Of a stretch of 64,000 nt of DNA, positions 8,681-16,596 are shown in pieces. The stretch's first letter is position 1; the number at the start of each line of letters is the position of its first letter. A program made the translations under genes and the position numbers. Location of the stretch: the NCBI GenBank assembly GCA_001556025.1, contig LSIB01000156.1, positions 1 through 64,000 of the forward strand, written 5' to 3'. Under the pieces are notes generated by a model, which was not told the origin of the DNA, ran no database searches, and worked only from the letters and a program-made list of their open reading frames with translations. The stretch comes from Rhizobiales bacterium CCH3-A5. Lineage in GTDB: Bacteria; Pseudomonadota; Alphaproteobacteria; Rhizobiales; Beijerinckiaceae.

Positions 8681-8774
8681 TCTGTGAACGCCCGATATGC
8701 GCCATGCGGCGCTTGCGGATTTGCGCGGAAGCGGCTGTTCTCGCGCACCTTGCCTTTGCCGATGGATCACGCCC

Positions 8775-9953
8775 ATGAAGCCGCTTTCGCTGACGCCAGA
8801 GACCACCCTCCCCCATGATGCCGCCAGCGCGGCGCTGCTCGGCCGCGTCTGGCGTCCCGATGTCGCAGGGCCCGCCGTGGTGGCGGTGCGGGACGGAAAC
8901 GTGATCGACATCAGCGCGGCCTTCGCCACCTCGCGCGACCTCTGCGAGAGCGCCGATCCGGCCGCCGCGCTGCGCGCCGCCACGGGCGAAAATCTGGGTC
9001 CTCTGGCGGACATCCTCGCCAACACGCCTGTGGACAAGCGCGATGCCGGCAAAGCATGGCTGCTATCGCCGCTTGACCTGCAGGCGGTCAAGGCGGCGGG
9101 CGTCACCTTCGCCATCTCGATGCTGGAGCGGGTGATCGAGGAGAAGGCGCGTGGCAATCCCGCCGCCGCCGCCACGATCCGGACCGAGATCGGCAAGCTG
9201 ATCGGCGACGACCTGTCGAAGCTCAAGCCCGGCTCGCCGGAGGCGATGCGTCTCAAGGAGGTGCTGATCGCACAGGGGGCCTGGAGCCAGTATCTCGAGG
9301 TCGGCATCGGTCCGGACGCCGAGATCTTCACCAAGGCGTCGCCGATGGCCTCGGTCGGAACCGGCTTCGACGCCGGTCTGCATCCGGCCTCGACCTGGAA
9401 CAACCCGGAGCCAGAGGTGGTGCTGATCGTCGCCTCGGACGGGCGGGTCGTCGGCGCGACCCTGGGCAACGACGTCAACCTGCGCGACGTCGAGGGCCGC
9501 TCGGCGCTGCTGCTCGGCAAGGCCAAGGACAACAACGCCGCTGCCGCCGTCGGCCCGTTCATCCGGCTGTTCGACGCGGGCTTCACGCTCGACCATGTCC
9601 GCAACACGACGGTGACGCTCAAGGTCGAGGGCGAGGACGGTTTCGTGCTGGAGGGGTCGTCCTCGATCGCGAAGATCAGTCGCGACCCGGCCGATCTGGC
9701 GGCGCAGATGATCGGCCCGCACCACCAGTATCCCGACGGGGCGGCGCTCTATCTCGGCACCATGTTTGCGCCGATCAAGGATCGGGACACGCCGGGCGGC
9801 GGCTTCACCCATAAATATGGCGACGTCGTCACCATCGCCGCGCCGGAACTCGGTGCGCTGGTCAACCGGATGCGCCGCACCGACGAATGCGAGCCCTGGA
9901 CGTTCGGGACGTCGCATCTGATGCGAAACCTCGCCAAGCGCGGGCTGCTGTGA
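8775..9953 (+). CDS. Fumarylacetoacetate hydrolase-family protein, probable 2-keto-3-deoxy acid dehydratase
   Basis: A 392-residue cytoplasmic protein of the long FAH-like group that includes 2-keto-3-deoxy-pentonate dehydratases (XylX/AraD1 type). The C-terminal FAH fold shows the metal-ligand pattern: an acidic Glu in GPDAEIFTK, the Glu pair in NNPEPEVVLIV, and Asp in LGNDVNLRDVEGRS. The ending DECEPWTFGTSHLMRNL is typical of this subgroup. I chose the ATG at 8775 (MKPLSLTPETTLPHD); an in-frame ATG at 8697 would begin close to the Pho box and adds sequence without family resemblance. The gene is translationally coupled (GTGA) to a sugar-kinase gene, consistent with a sugar-acid catabolic route. 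The exact substrate is unknown. Confidence 0.8.
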   Translation: MKPLSLTPETTLPHDAASAALLGRVWRPDVAGPAVVAVRDGNVIDISAAFATSRDLCESADPAAALRAATGENLGPLADILANTPVDKRDAGKAWLLSPLDLQAVKAAGVTFAISMLERVIEEKARGNPAAAATIRTEIGKLIGDDLSKLKPGSPEAMRLKEVLIAQGAWSQYLEVGIGPDAEIFTKASPMASVGTGFDAGLHPASTWNNPEPEVVLIVASDGRVVGATLGNDVNLRDVEGRSALLLGKAKDNNAAAAVGPFIRLFDAGFTLDHVRNTTVTLKVEGEDGFVLEGSSSIAKISRDPADLAAQMIGPHHQYPDGAALYLGTMFAPIKDRDTPGGGFTHKYGDVVTIAAPELGALVNRMRRTDECEPWTFGTSHLMRNLAKRGLL

Positions 9954-10891
9954 GCGCAGGCACGATCCTCGTCACCGGCGAGGCGATCGGCGATTTCATC
10001 CCGCGCGACGGGGACGGCCGGCATTACGAGGCGGTGCTCGGCGGCTCCGGCTTCAACGCCGCGCTGGCGCTGGCGCGGTTTGGCGCGGATGTCAGCTATG
10101 CGGGCTCGCTCTCGACCGATGCGCTCGGGCAGCGCTTCCGGGCGGCGCTGGCGCAAGAGGGGATCGGGGCCGATCTGATCCGCGACAGCGCACTCCCGAG
10201 CGCGGTCGCGATCGTCTCGCCGCTGGCGGCGGACGGCGTGCCGGAGTTTGGGCTGCATCTGCAGGGCACGGCCCATGCCGAGCCGGAGGGGACGCCGCGC
10301 TCGCTGCCGGCTGGCGCGATTCATCTCCACGCCGCTTCATTCGGCGCGACGGCCGGCCCGACCGGCGAGGCAACGCTGGCGTTGATGCGGGATGCGAAGG
10401 CGAAGGGCGCGAGCCTGAGTTACGACGTCAATATCCGGCCCAGCGCCCTGCCCGCCCGCGAGGCGGCGCTTGCCCTGATCGAGGCGCGGATTGCGCTGTC
10501 GGACATCGTCAAGGCGAGCCTCGACGACATCGGCTGGATGTATCCTGCCGAAGAGCCCGCGAGCGCCGCGCTGCGCTGGCGGCGGCTCGGCGCGAGGCTC
10601 GTGCTGGTGACGCGCGGCCCGTGCGGCGCGAGCGCTCATGGCGACGGGGATGTCGTGAGCGCGCCCGCCCCCATGATCGCGGTCAACGATACGGTCGGGG
10701 CCGGCGACTGCTGCATCGGCGGGTTTCTGGCGGTGCTGGCGGCGCGCGGAATGCTAGGACCGGGCTTTGGCGCGGCGACGACCGACGACATCGCCACCGC
10801 GCTCGCCTTCGCCTGCGCGGTGGCGGCCGATAGCTGCACGCGGCCAGGCTGCGATCCGCCGCGACGCCATGCCGGGGACGAACCGCGATGA
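9950..10891 (+). CDS. PfkB-family carbohydrate kinase
   Basis: A 313-residue ATP-dependent kinase of the ribokinase/PfkB superfamily. The N-terminal signature GGSGFNAALALARFGADVSY and the C-terminal signature NDTVGAGDCCIGGFLAVL are both intact. The latter holds the GAGD anion hole and the catalytic Asp. Its length and sequence fit fructokinase or 2-keto-3-deoxygluconate kinase-like members, but motifs do not fix the substrate. The start is taken as GTG at 9950, overlapping the preceding stop (GTGA); an upstream in-frame ATG would lie inside the FAH gene. The C-terminus (CDPPRRHAGDEPR) is short and polar, and its stop overlaps the next ATG. Confidence 0.85.
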   Translation: MSAGTILVTGEAIGDFIPRDGDGRHYEAVLGGSGFNAALALARFGADVSYAGSLSTDALGQRFRAALAQEGIGADLIRDSALPSAVAIVSPLAADGVPEFGLHLQGTAHAEPEGTPRSLPAGAIHLHAASFGATAGPTGEATLALMRDAKAKGASLSYDVNIRPSALPAREAALALIEARIALSDIVKASLDDIGWMYPAEEPASAALRWRRLGARLVLVTRGPCGASAHGDGDVVSAPAPMIAVNDTVGAGDCCIGGFLAVLAARGMLGPGFGAATTDDIATALAFACAVAADSCTRPGCDPPRRHAGDEPR

Positions 10892-11910
10892 CCGAGCTGA
10901 CCTGCCTCGATTATCACACCTGCGGCGAGCCGGTGCGCATCGTCACCGCCGGCTATCCGGCGCTCGACGCAGCCGGCATCCTCGGCAAGCGTCGGCAGGC
11001 CCGCGAGCAGCACGATCACCTGCGTCGCGCGATGATGCTGGAGCCGCGCGGCCATGCGGGCATGTATGGCGTGGTTCCCGTCGCTGCGAGCCATCCCGAA
11101 GCCGCTTTCGGGGTCCTTTTCACCCATAACGAGGGCTACTCGACCATGTGCGGCCACGCGACGATCGCGCTCGGCCGCTATGCGGTCGAGCACGGGCTCG
11201 TCGCCGCCGTCGAGCCGGTGACGCGGTTTGCGATCGAGGCCCCCTGCGGGCTGGTTCGGCTCGCCTGCGAAGTCCGCGACGGCACCGTTGGAACCGTCAC
11301 CTTCGAGAGCGTGCCGGCCTTCGTCCATGCGCGCGAGCTCGTGGTGGAGGTGCCGGGACTGGGGCCGGTGACGACGGACATCGCGTATGGCGGGGCGTTC
11401 TACTGCATCCTGCCGGCGTCGCGTTTCGGGCTCGACCTGTTCGAGACGCCGGTCTCGGAGATCGTCGAGGCGGCCGGACGGCTGACCGATACGGTTCGCG
11501 CCACAATAACGATCGCGCATCCGACCGAGCCCGATCTCGGCTTTCTCTACGGCACGATCGTCACCGACGAGGCTCGAGGGTCCGCAACGAGCTTCAACCT
11601 CTGCGTCTTCGCCGAGCGCCAGATCGACCGCTCGCCGACGGGGTCCGGTGTGACGGCGCGGATGGCGCTGGACCATGCCAAGGGTCTGGTCGCGACCGGT
11701 GAAACACGCCTGTTCCGCAGCATCACGGGCGGCACGTTTTCCGGCCGCGTCATCGGGCCGGCGGACTTTCCGGAGCAGGGCGCGGTGACGGTCGCAGTCG
11801 GCGGGACGAGCCATTTTTCCGGGACGAGCCGCTTCGTCATCGAGCCGGACGACCCGCTGCGCCACGGCTTCGCGCTGCCGGCGCGCTTTGGCGAGATCGC
11901 GGATCGTTAA
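10888..11910 (+). CDS. Trans-3-hydroxy-L-proline dehydratase (proline racemase family)
   Basis: A 340-residue member of the proline racemase superfamily. The first catalytic site keeps its cysteine (Cys88 in MCGHATIALGRY). At the second site the usual Cys of racemases/epimerases is replaced by Thr251 in DRSPTGSGV. The Cys/Thr pair is the known hallmark of trans-3-hydroxy-L-proline dehydratases, which give 1-pyrroline-2-carboxylate, as opposed to Cys/Cys in proline racemase and hydroxyproline 2-epimerase. It starts at an ATGA overlap with the kinase gene. Its co-transcription with a keto-deoxy acid dehydratase-like protein and a sugar kinase is unexpected, so the true substrate might be another 3-hydroxy imino acid. 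Confidence 0.85.
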   Translation: MTELTCLDYHTCGEPVRIVTAGYPALDAAGILGKRRQAREQHDHLRRAMMLEPRGHAGMYGVVPVAASHPEAAFGVLFTHNEGYSTMCGHATIALGRYAVEHGLVAAVEPVTRFAIEAPCGLVRLACEVRDGTVGTVTFESVPAFVHARELVVEVPGLGPVTTDIAYGGAFYCILPASRFGLDLFETPVSEIVEAAGRLTDTVRATITIAHPTEPDLGFLYGTIVTDEARGSATSFNLCVFAERQIDRSPTGSGVTARMALDHAKGLVATGETRLFRSITGGTFSGRVIGPADFPEQGAVTVAVGGTSHFSGTSRFVIEPDDPLRHGFALPARFGEIADR

Positions 11911-12041
11911 CCGCGCCCGGCAACCCTAATCGCAGAATGGGCTCGACGCCTGCGCGAAACCGCCGCCTTTCGTCGATCACGGAAGGCTCGGGGTAAGCAT
12001 TTCCCGGCATGCTTCCCGATGAGCCAGCGCGGAGAAGCCTG

Positions 12042-13748
12042 ATGTCGGTCGGAAACTGGGAGACGCCCGCAGCGGGTTCGAGCGGCCTGTCCGCGCGCCT
12101 GTCGCGGGTCGTCGGCATGCCGGGTTTCTGGATGGCGGCGTTCCTAGTCGCGGTCGTCGCGGCGCTCGCCCTCAAGCTGCGCCTGCCGCTCGGCGCGAAC
12201 TACTGGGACACGGCGGTCTATCTCGACGCGATCCAGCGCATCCGGATGGGGCAGGCCCCGAGCCTCGATTTCTTCGCGCCCGTCGGCCCGCTGGGCTATT
12301 ATCTAGCGACCGGCCTGCACGCCCTGTTTCCCAACGCGCAGCCGATGCTGCTGGTGAACTGGGTGCTGCTGCCGGTGCTGCTGCCGGTCATCGCGCTCGT
12401 CGCGGCCCATGTCGACGGCCGCTCGCGCGGACAGGCGCTGGCGCTGCTGCTGCCCTTCCTGCTCTTCGCCTCGCTGCCGATCAACCTGCACAGCCTCTAT
12501 CCGCAGCCGGGCTTCGACGGGTTCGGCCATTACAACCGCCATATCGCGCTGCTGCTCTATGTGCTCGTCGCGACGCTGCTGTTCGTCCGCCACCGCGCCC
12601 TGCTGGCCGGGCTCGTGGCGGCGCTGATGCTGGCGCTGTTTCTGACCAAGATCACCGGCGCGGTTGCCGGCGCGATGCTCGTCGGCCATGCCGTCATCGC
12701 CGGCCGGCTCAAGCTGCGCGAGGCCGTCGTCGCGGCGCTGGCCGTCATCGCGGCGCTGGCTGCGCTCGATCTTTCGACAGGGCTGGTGCGGGCCTATCTC
12801 ACTGATATCCTGACGCTGCTTTCGCTCAACACCGGCGCTCTGCTGCCGCGCTTCCTCACCGTCGCCTCGGTGAAGTTCAACGTCATCGGCCCGGCCCTGC
12901 TGCTGCTCGGGGTGCTGGCGCTGGCGGCATGGCGCGAGCGGCCTTCGCTTTCGCTAAACGGCCTGCGAGCGCTGGCCGACTCCCCGCTCGGCTGGCTCGC
13001 CGCGGGCCTGCTGGCGCTTACCTTCTTCGAGACGCAGAACACCGGCTCGCTCGAATTCATCGGGCTCTGGCCGGTGCTGCTGACGGTTGTGCTGGCATGG
13101 CAGGGCAGCCGCGACCGCTTGCGGCCCATCGTGCTGATACTGGCGCTTGCGGTCTCGCTGCCGAGCGCGCTGATCTTCGTCGAGCGCAGCGCGCGGGCCG
13201 CGCTCGGCGCGCCGAGCTATGTGGCCCTGCCCGTGCCCGATCTCGGGCCGCTCGGACGCGTCAGCGTCAAGCGCGACATCGCCGAACGCGCGGCCGCTAT
13301 GCTCGCCCACTACGCAATGCATCAGAGCGCCTATCGCGACCTTGTCGCGCGCGGGATGCTGCCCTCCTACATCCTCTATTCCGAGATCGACTATCAGGCC
13401 GCCTGGCTGCTCGAACTGCAGCAGGGCGTGGCCGCGATCCGCGCCTGGGAGGCGGCGAGCGGCCGCCGGCTCAATGGTGTTTTCGCGCTTGATTTCGTCG
13501 ATGCGGTGAACCCGCTGCTCGACCGCACACCGCCGCGCCATGTCCCGATCGGCATCGACCCCGGCCGCAGCAACCCGGCGCTCTCGGCGCAGACGCTTTC
13601 CGCGCTGGCGGAGACCGACGCGATCCTGCAGCCGAAATGCCCGCCGACCACGGCGCGTGACGCAATCGCGAGCCATTTCGGCAAGGCGCTGGAGGGGCGG
13701 AAAGTGGTCGCGCTGTCGCCGTGCTGGGACATGCATCTGCGGCACTGA
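12042..13748 (+). CDS. Polytopic membrane protein, possibly a GT-C-fold glycosyltransferase
   Basis: A 568-residue protein with about ten to twelve hydrophobic helices across residues 25-400 and a hydrophilic C-terminal domain of about 160 residues. After helix 1 the segment GANYWDTAVYLDAIQRI puts an Asp in the first external loop, the position where GT-C transferases (PMT/ArnT-like) carry their catalytic acid. The later FFAPVGPLGYYL is also reminiscent of that group. The C-terminal part (from about SVKRDIAERAAAM) is soluble and I do not recognise it. The ATG at 12042 is favoured over 12009 because GGAG lies 8-11 bases before it. It appears monocistronic. Substrate and acceptor are unknown. 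Confidence 0.65.
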   Translation: MSVGNWETPAAGSSGLSARLSRVVGMPGFWMAAFLVAVVAALALKLRLPLGANYWDTAVYLDAIQRIRMGQAPSLDFFAPVGPLGYYLATGLHALFPNAQPMLLVNWVLLPVLLPVIALVAAHVDGRSRGQALALLLPFLLFASLPINLHSLYPQPGFDGFGHYNRHIALLLYVLVATLLFVRHRALLAGLVAALMLALFLTKITGAVAGAMLVGHAVIAGRLKLREAVVAALAVIAALAALDLSTGLVRAYLTDILTLLSLNTGALLPRFLTVASVKFNVIGPALLLLGVLALAAWRERPSLSLNGLRALADSPLGWLAAGLLALTFFETQNTGSLEFIGLWPVLLTVVLAWQGSRDRLRPIVLILALAVSLPSALIFVERSARAALGAPSYVALPVPDLGPLGRVSVKRDIAERAAAMLAHYAMHQSAYRDLVARGMLPSYILYSEIDYQAAWLLELQQGVAAIRAWEAASGRRLNGVFALDFVDAVNPLLDRTPPRHVPIGIDPGRSNPALSAQTLSALAETDAILQPKCPPTTARDAIASHFGKALEGRKVVALSPCWDMHLRH

Positions 13749-13772
13749 AGACGGCGCGCATCGAACCTACTT

Positions 13773-13849
13773 CGTCATTGCGAGCGCAGCGAAGCAATCC
13801 AGAGGTCGGCGCGAGACGCCTGGATTGCTTCGCTGCGCTCGCAATGACG
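13773..13849. repeat. Palindromic intergenic repeat, family B copy 1
   Basis: Perfect 28-bp inverted arms, beginning CGTCATTGCGAGCGCAGCGA at 13773-13800 and mirrored at 13822-13849, enclose a 21-base loop. The element lies between two convergent genes. A diverged copy is at 52935-53010. The CGTCATTGCGAGCGNAGCGAAGCAATCC type is a widespread alphaproteobacterial intergenic palindrome. It may act as a bidirectional stop for the two converging transcripts. Confidence 0.85.
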
Positions 13850-13868
13850 GGTGAGGTTGCGTTCCGAT

Positions 13869-15455
13869 TTATGATCGCGCCGCGACCGCCGCCGACCAGG
13901 GCGAGACCATGTCGCTGATGCCCTCCGCCCCGTCGCGATCGACGCGGATGATGTTCGGGCAGGCGAAGTTGATCGGCAGGACGCCATGCTCGACCACAGA
14001 CAGCGGCCCTACCGCTTCCAGCGCCGCGAGCGTCTCGGCCGGCAGGCGCAGATCGGCGCTGGTCGAATCGGGGCCCGACACGTCGATGCGCGGCCAGTGC
14101 GCCGCCGTCTCGACATCCGCCCCGCAATCCAGCGTGAAGGCGAGCATCTGGTAGACGCTGGCGAGGATGCGCCGCCCGCCCGACGAGCCCGCCGCATAAC
14201 GCGGCCAGCTACCGTCCTTTGGCGTCACCACCACCGGGCACATGTTGCAGAGCGGGCGCGCGCCGGGCGCGATCGCATTGGCGCTGCCGGGGCGCGGATC
14301 GAACCACATCATGCCGTTGTTCATCAGCACGCCGGTCTCGGGCAGCACGACGCGGCTGCCCATGGAAGAGAGCAGCGTCGTCGTCATCGCGACGAGGTTG
14401 CCTTCGCCATCGACCACGGTGAGATGGGTGGTGCAGGTGTCGCCCGGCTCGGTTGCGGATTTCGCGGCGCCGAGACCTTCGAGCCGGCTGGCATAGGCCT
14501 GACGCATCACCTGCGAGAGCGTCGCGAACCATGCAGCATCAGGCCCGTCGGGGCCGGGTTTGGCGGCGGCCATGCCGTCGACCACGGCTGCAAGCGTCGG
14601 CGCGGCGGTGAGGCCGCCGGCCGTGTGGACGAGATGCGTGCCGCGCCAGTCGATTGCCGGGGCGTCACGCAAGGTCGCCCTGCAGTCGGCGAGGTCCTGC
14701 GTATCGACGACGCCGCCGGCAGCGGCGATGTCGGCGGCAAGGCGCAGTGCGAACTCGCCGCGATAGAAATCGTCGAGCCCGGCGCTGGCCAGATGCTCAA
14801 GCGTCTCAGGTAGCTTCCCGAGGCGGAAGAAGCCGGGCTCGCCTTGGTAGGACGGCACGGGCGGAAGGCCGTTCGGCAGGTAGATGCGTGCGCTTTCCTC
14901 GTAGAGCCGCAGCACCGAGGCTGACGAGGCGATCTTCAGCGTCGTGTACCAGTCCTGCGCCAGCCCGCGTTTGGCCAGCGCGATGGCGGGCGCGAGGATG
15001 TCGGCGGCCGGCAGGCTTGAACCAAACTCGCGCTTGAGCAGGTCGTAACCCGCGACCGAGGACGGGATGCAGAAGGAGAGCGACCCGTGGATGTTGCGAT
15101 CTCCGACCACCTCGGGCCAGGTGAAGAGGTCGCGCTTCATCTCGCCTGTCAGCGGATAATCGGCCGGGTCGGCGCGGCGCGGCGCGACAGGGCCGAAATC
15201 GACGACCTTCGCCAGCGTCTCGCCGGCTCTCAGCACGACCGCGAAGCCGATGCCGCCAAGCCCGCTGTTCCAGGGCTCAAGCGCCGCCAGCGCGAAGGCG
15301 GTCGCGACGGCGGCGTCGGCCGCGTTACCGCCGGCCTCGAGAATGGCTGCGCCGGCCTCAGCCGCCTCGCGGTTCTGCGAGACGACGATGCCATCGCGGC
15401 CCTTCGCGCCGGGCTTTGCGAGCGTCCAGTTCTGGGTGCGGTAGGGCGTATTCAT
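13869..15455 (-). CDS. Gamma-glutamyltransferase family protein (first of two)
   Basis: A 528-residue Ntn-hydrolase of the gamma-glutamyltranspeptidase family, made as a proenzyme that cleaves itself before a catalytic threonine. That residue is Thr342 in CTTHLTVVDGEGN. The oxyanion-region serines (LLSSMGSRVV) and the GVLMNNGMMWFDPRPGSAN segment of the small subunit are present. The N-terminus shows the large-subunit motif EAGGNAADAAVATAFALAALEPW. No signal peptide is seen, so it is probably cytoplasmic, unlike the periplasmic E. coli Ggt. It is one of two such genes flanking a 2-hydroxyacid dehydrogenase and belongs to a presumed gamma-glutamyl/acyl amide catabolic cluster. Confidence 0.85.
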   Translation of the reverse strand: MNTPYRTQNWTLAKPGAKGRDGIVVSQNREAAEAGAAILEAGGNAADAAVATAFALAALEPWNSGLGGIGFAVVLRAGETLAKVVDFGPVAPRRADPADYPLTGEMKRDLFTWPEVVGDRNIHGSLSFCIPSSVAGYDLLKREFGSSLPAADILAPAIALAKRGLAQDWYTTLKIASSASVLRLYEESARIYLPNGLPPVPSYQGEPGFFRLGKLPETLEHLASAGLDDFYRGEFALRLAADIAAAGGVVDTQDLADCRATLRDAPAIDWRGTHLVHTAGGLTAAPTLAAVVDGMAAAKPGPDGPDAAWFATLSQVMRQAYASRLEGLGAAKSATEPGDTCTTHLTVVDGEGNLVAMTTTLLSSMGSRVVLPETGVLMNNGMMWFDPRPGSANAIAPGARPLCNMCPVVVTPKDGSWPRYAAGSSGGRRILASVYQMLAFTLDCGADVETAAHWPRIDVSGPDSTSADLRLPAETLAALEAVGPLSVVEHGVLPINFACPNIIRVDRDGAEGISDMVSPWSAAVAARS

Positions 15456-15494
15456 GGGGTCACTATCTCGCTCTTTCGGGCTTGGCGGCTTCCT

Positions 15495-15600
15495 CCGCCC
15501 TCATGCTGAGGAGGCCGGAAAGGCCGTCTCGAAGGATGCTCCAGAGAACACTGGACGATCCTTCGAGACACCGCTTCGCGGCTCCTCAGGATGAGGGCGG
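15495..15600. repeat. Palindromic intergenic repeat, family C
   Basis: The arms CCGCCCTCATGCTGAGGAG (from 15495) and CTCCTCAGGATGAGGGCGG (to 15600) form a long imperfect stem with inner complementarity (GTCTCGAAGGATG and ATCCTTCGAGAC). It fills most of the gap between the dehydrogenase gene and the first gamma-glutamyltransferase on the minus strand. Elements of this kind (CCTCATCCTGAGGAG) are abundant intergenic repeats in Hyphomicrobiales. Confidence 0.8.
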
Positions 15601-15619
15601 ACGGGAACACAGGGCGTCA

Positions 15620-16585
15620 TCACACCACCCGGTCCCGCTCCGGCAGGGGCTCGCCGCGCGAGACGCGGGCGATGTTGGCGTACATCTGGCTGACCGTCCT
15701 GTCGAAGTTGTCGGCCGCGCCAGCGGCGAGATGCGGCGTCAGGACGAGGTTGTCGAGGGTCAGCAAGGGGCTGTCGGCCGGCAGCGGCTCGACCGCGAAG
15801 ACGTCCATGGCGGCGGCGTGGATCGTACCATTGTGCAAAGCCGCGATCAGATCCGCTTCGACCACGACGCCGCCGCGTGCGACGTTGACCAGCACCGCCG
15901 TGGGCTTCATCGCCGCGAGCGCCCCTGCGTCGATCAGGTTCGCCGTCTGAGGCGTCAGCGGGCAGTGCAGCGAGACGATGTCGGACTGCGTCAGAATCTG
16001 CGCCAGCGTCGCGTGCCGGACGCCGAGCGCGGCCTCCTCCTCGGCCGAGAGCGGCGTCCGCTTGCTGTAGAGGATGGTGCAGCCGAAGCTCTTCAGCAGG
16101 CGGGCGACGTTCTGGCCGATCGCACCGAAGCCGACGAGCCCGACCGTCTTGCCCGACAGCATATAGGTCTCGCCCGGCAGGCGGCCGCCGATCCACTCGC
16201 CCTGCTTCATGCGCGCGTGACTATGCGAAATGCAGCGCAGCGCGGACAGCATCAGCCCGAGCGTGAACTCGGCGACGGGGATCGCGTTGCTTCCCGTGGT
16301 GCGGGCGACGCCGATGCCCAGTTTGCGCGCCGCCTCGATGTCGAAATTGTCGATGCCGACGCCCCATTTGTGCAGCAGCTTAAGCCTTTTGCCCGCCTGC
16401 AGCACTTCGCCAGAGACGCCGACCTGGCCGGCGATGGCGTAGTCGGCCTCAGTGATGATCTCCTTGAGATGGTCGTCGCCGCGCGCGGTGCCGTGGGTCA
16501 AGACGAAGCCCGGCGGCAGCAGCGCCCGGAGCTTGGCGGCGCGCTCGGGCGTCAGCGGGTCGAGGACGACGATGGTCTCGGTCAT
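15620..16585 (-). CDS. D-isomer-specific 2-hydroxyacid dehydrogenase
   Basis: A 321-residue NAD(P)-dependent oxidoreductase that would interconvert a 2-keto acid and a D-2-hydroxy acid. The Rossmann signature is GLVGFGAIGQNVARLL near residue 148. The catalytic triad of the family is visible as Arg in NVARGGVV, Glu in MDVFAVEPLP and His in LTPHLAAGA. The N-terminal substrate domain has KWGVGIDNFDIEAAR, typical of phosphoglycerate dehydrogenase-like members. It lies 11 bases downstream of the second gamma-glutamyltransferase, so they are likely co-transcribed. The substrate is unknown. Confidence 0.87.
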   Translation of the reverse strand: MTETIVVLDPLTPERAAKLRALLPPGFVLTHGTARGDDHLKEIITEADYAIAGQVGVSGEVLQAGKRLKLLHKWGVGIDNFDIEAARKLGIGVARTTGSNAIPVAEFTLGLMLSALRCISHSHARMKQGEWIGGRLPGETYMLSGKTVGLVGFGAIGQNVARLLKSFGCTILYSKRTPLSAEEEAALGVRHATLAQILTQSDIVSLHCPLTPQTANLIDAGALAAMKPTAVLVNVARGGVVVEADLIAALHNGTIHAAAMDVFAVEPLPADSPLLTLDNLVLTPHLAAGAADNFDRTVSQMYANIARVSRGEPLPERDRVV

Positions 16586-16596
16586 GGCGATCGCGA

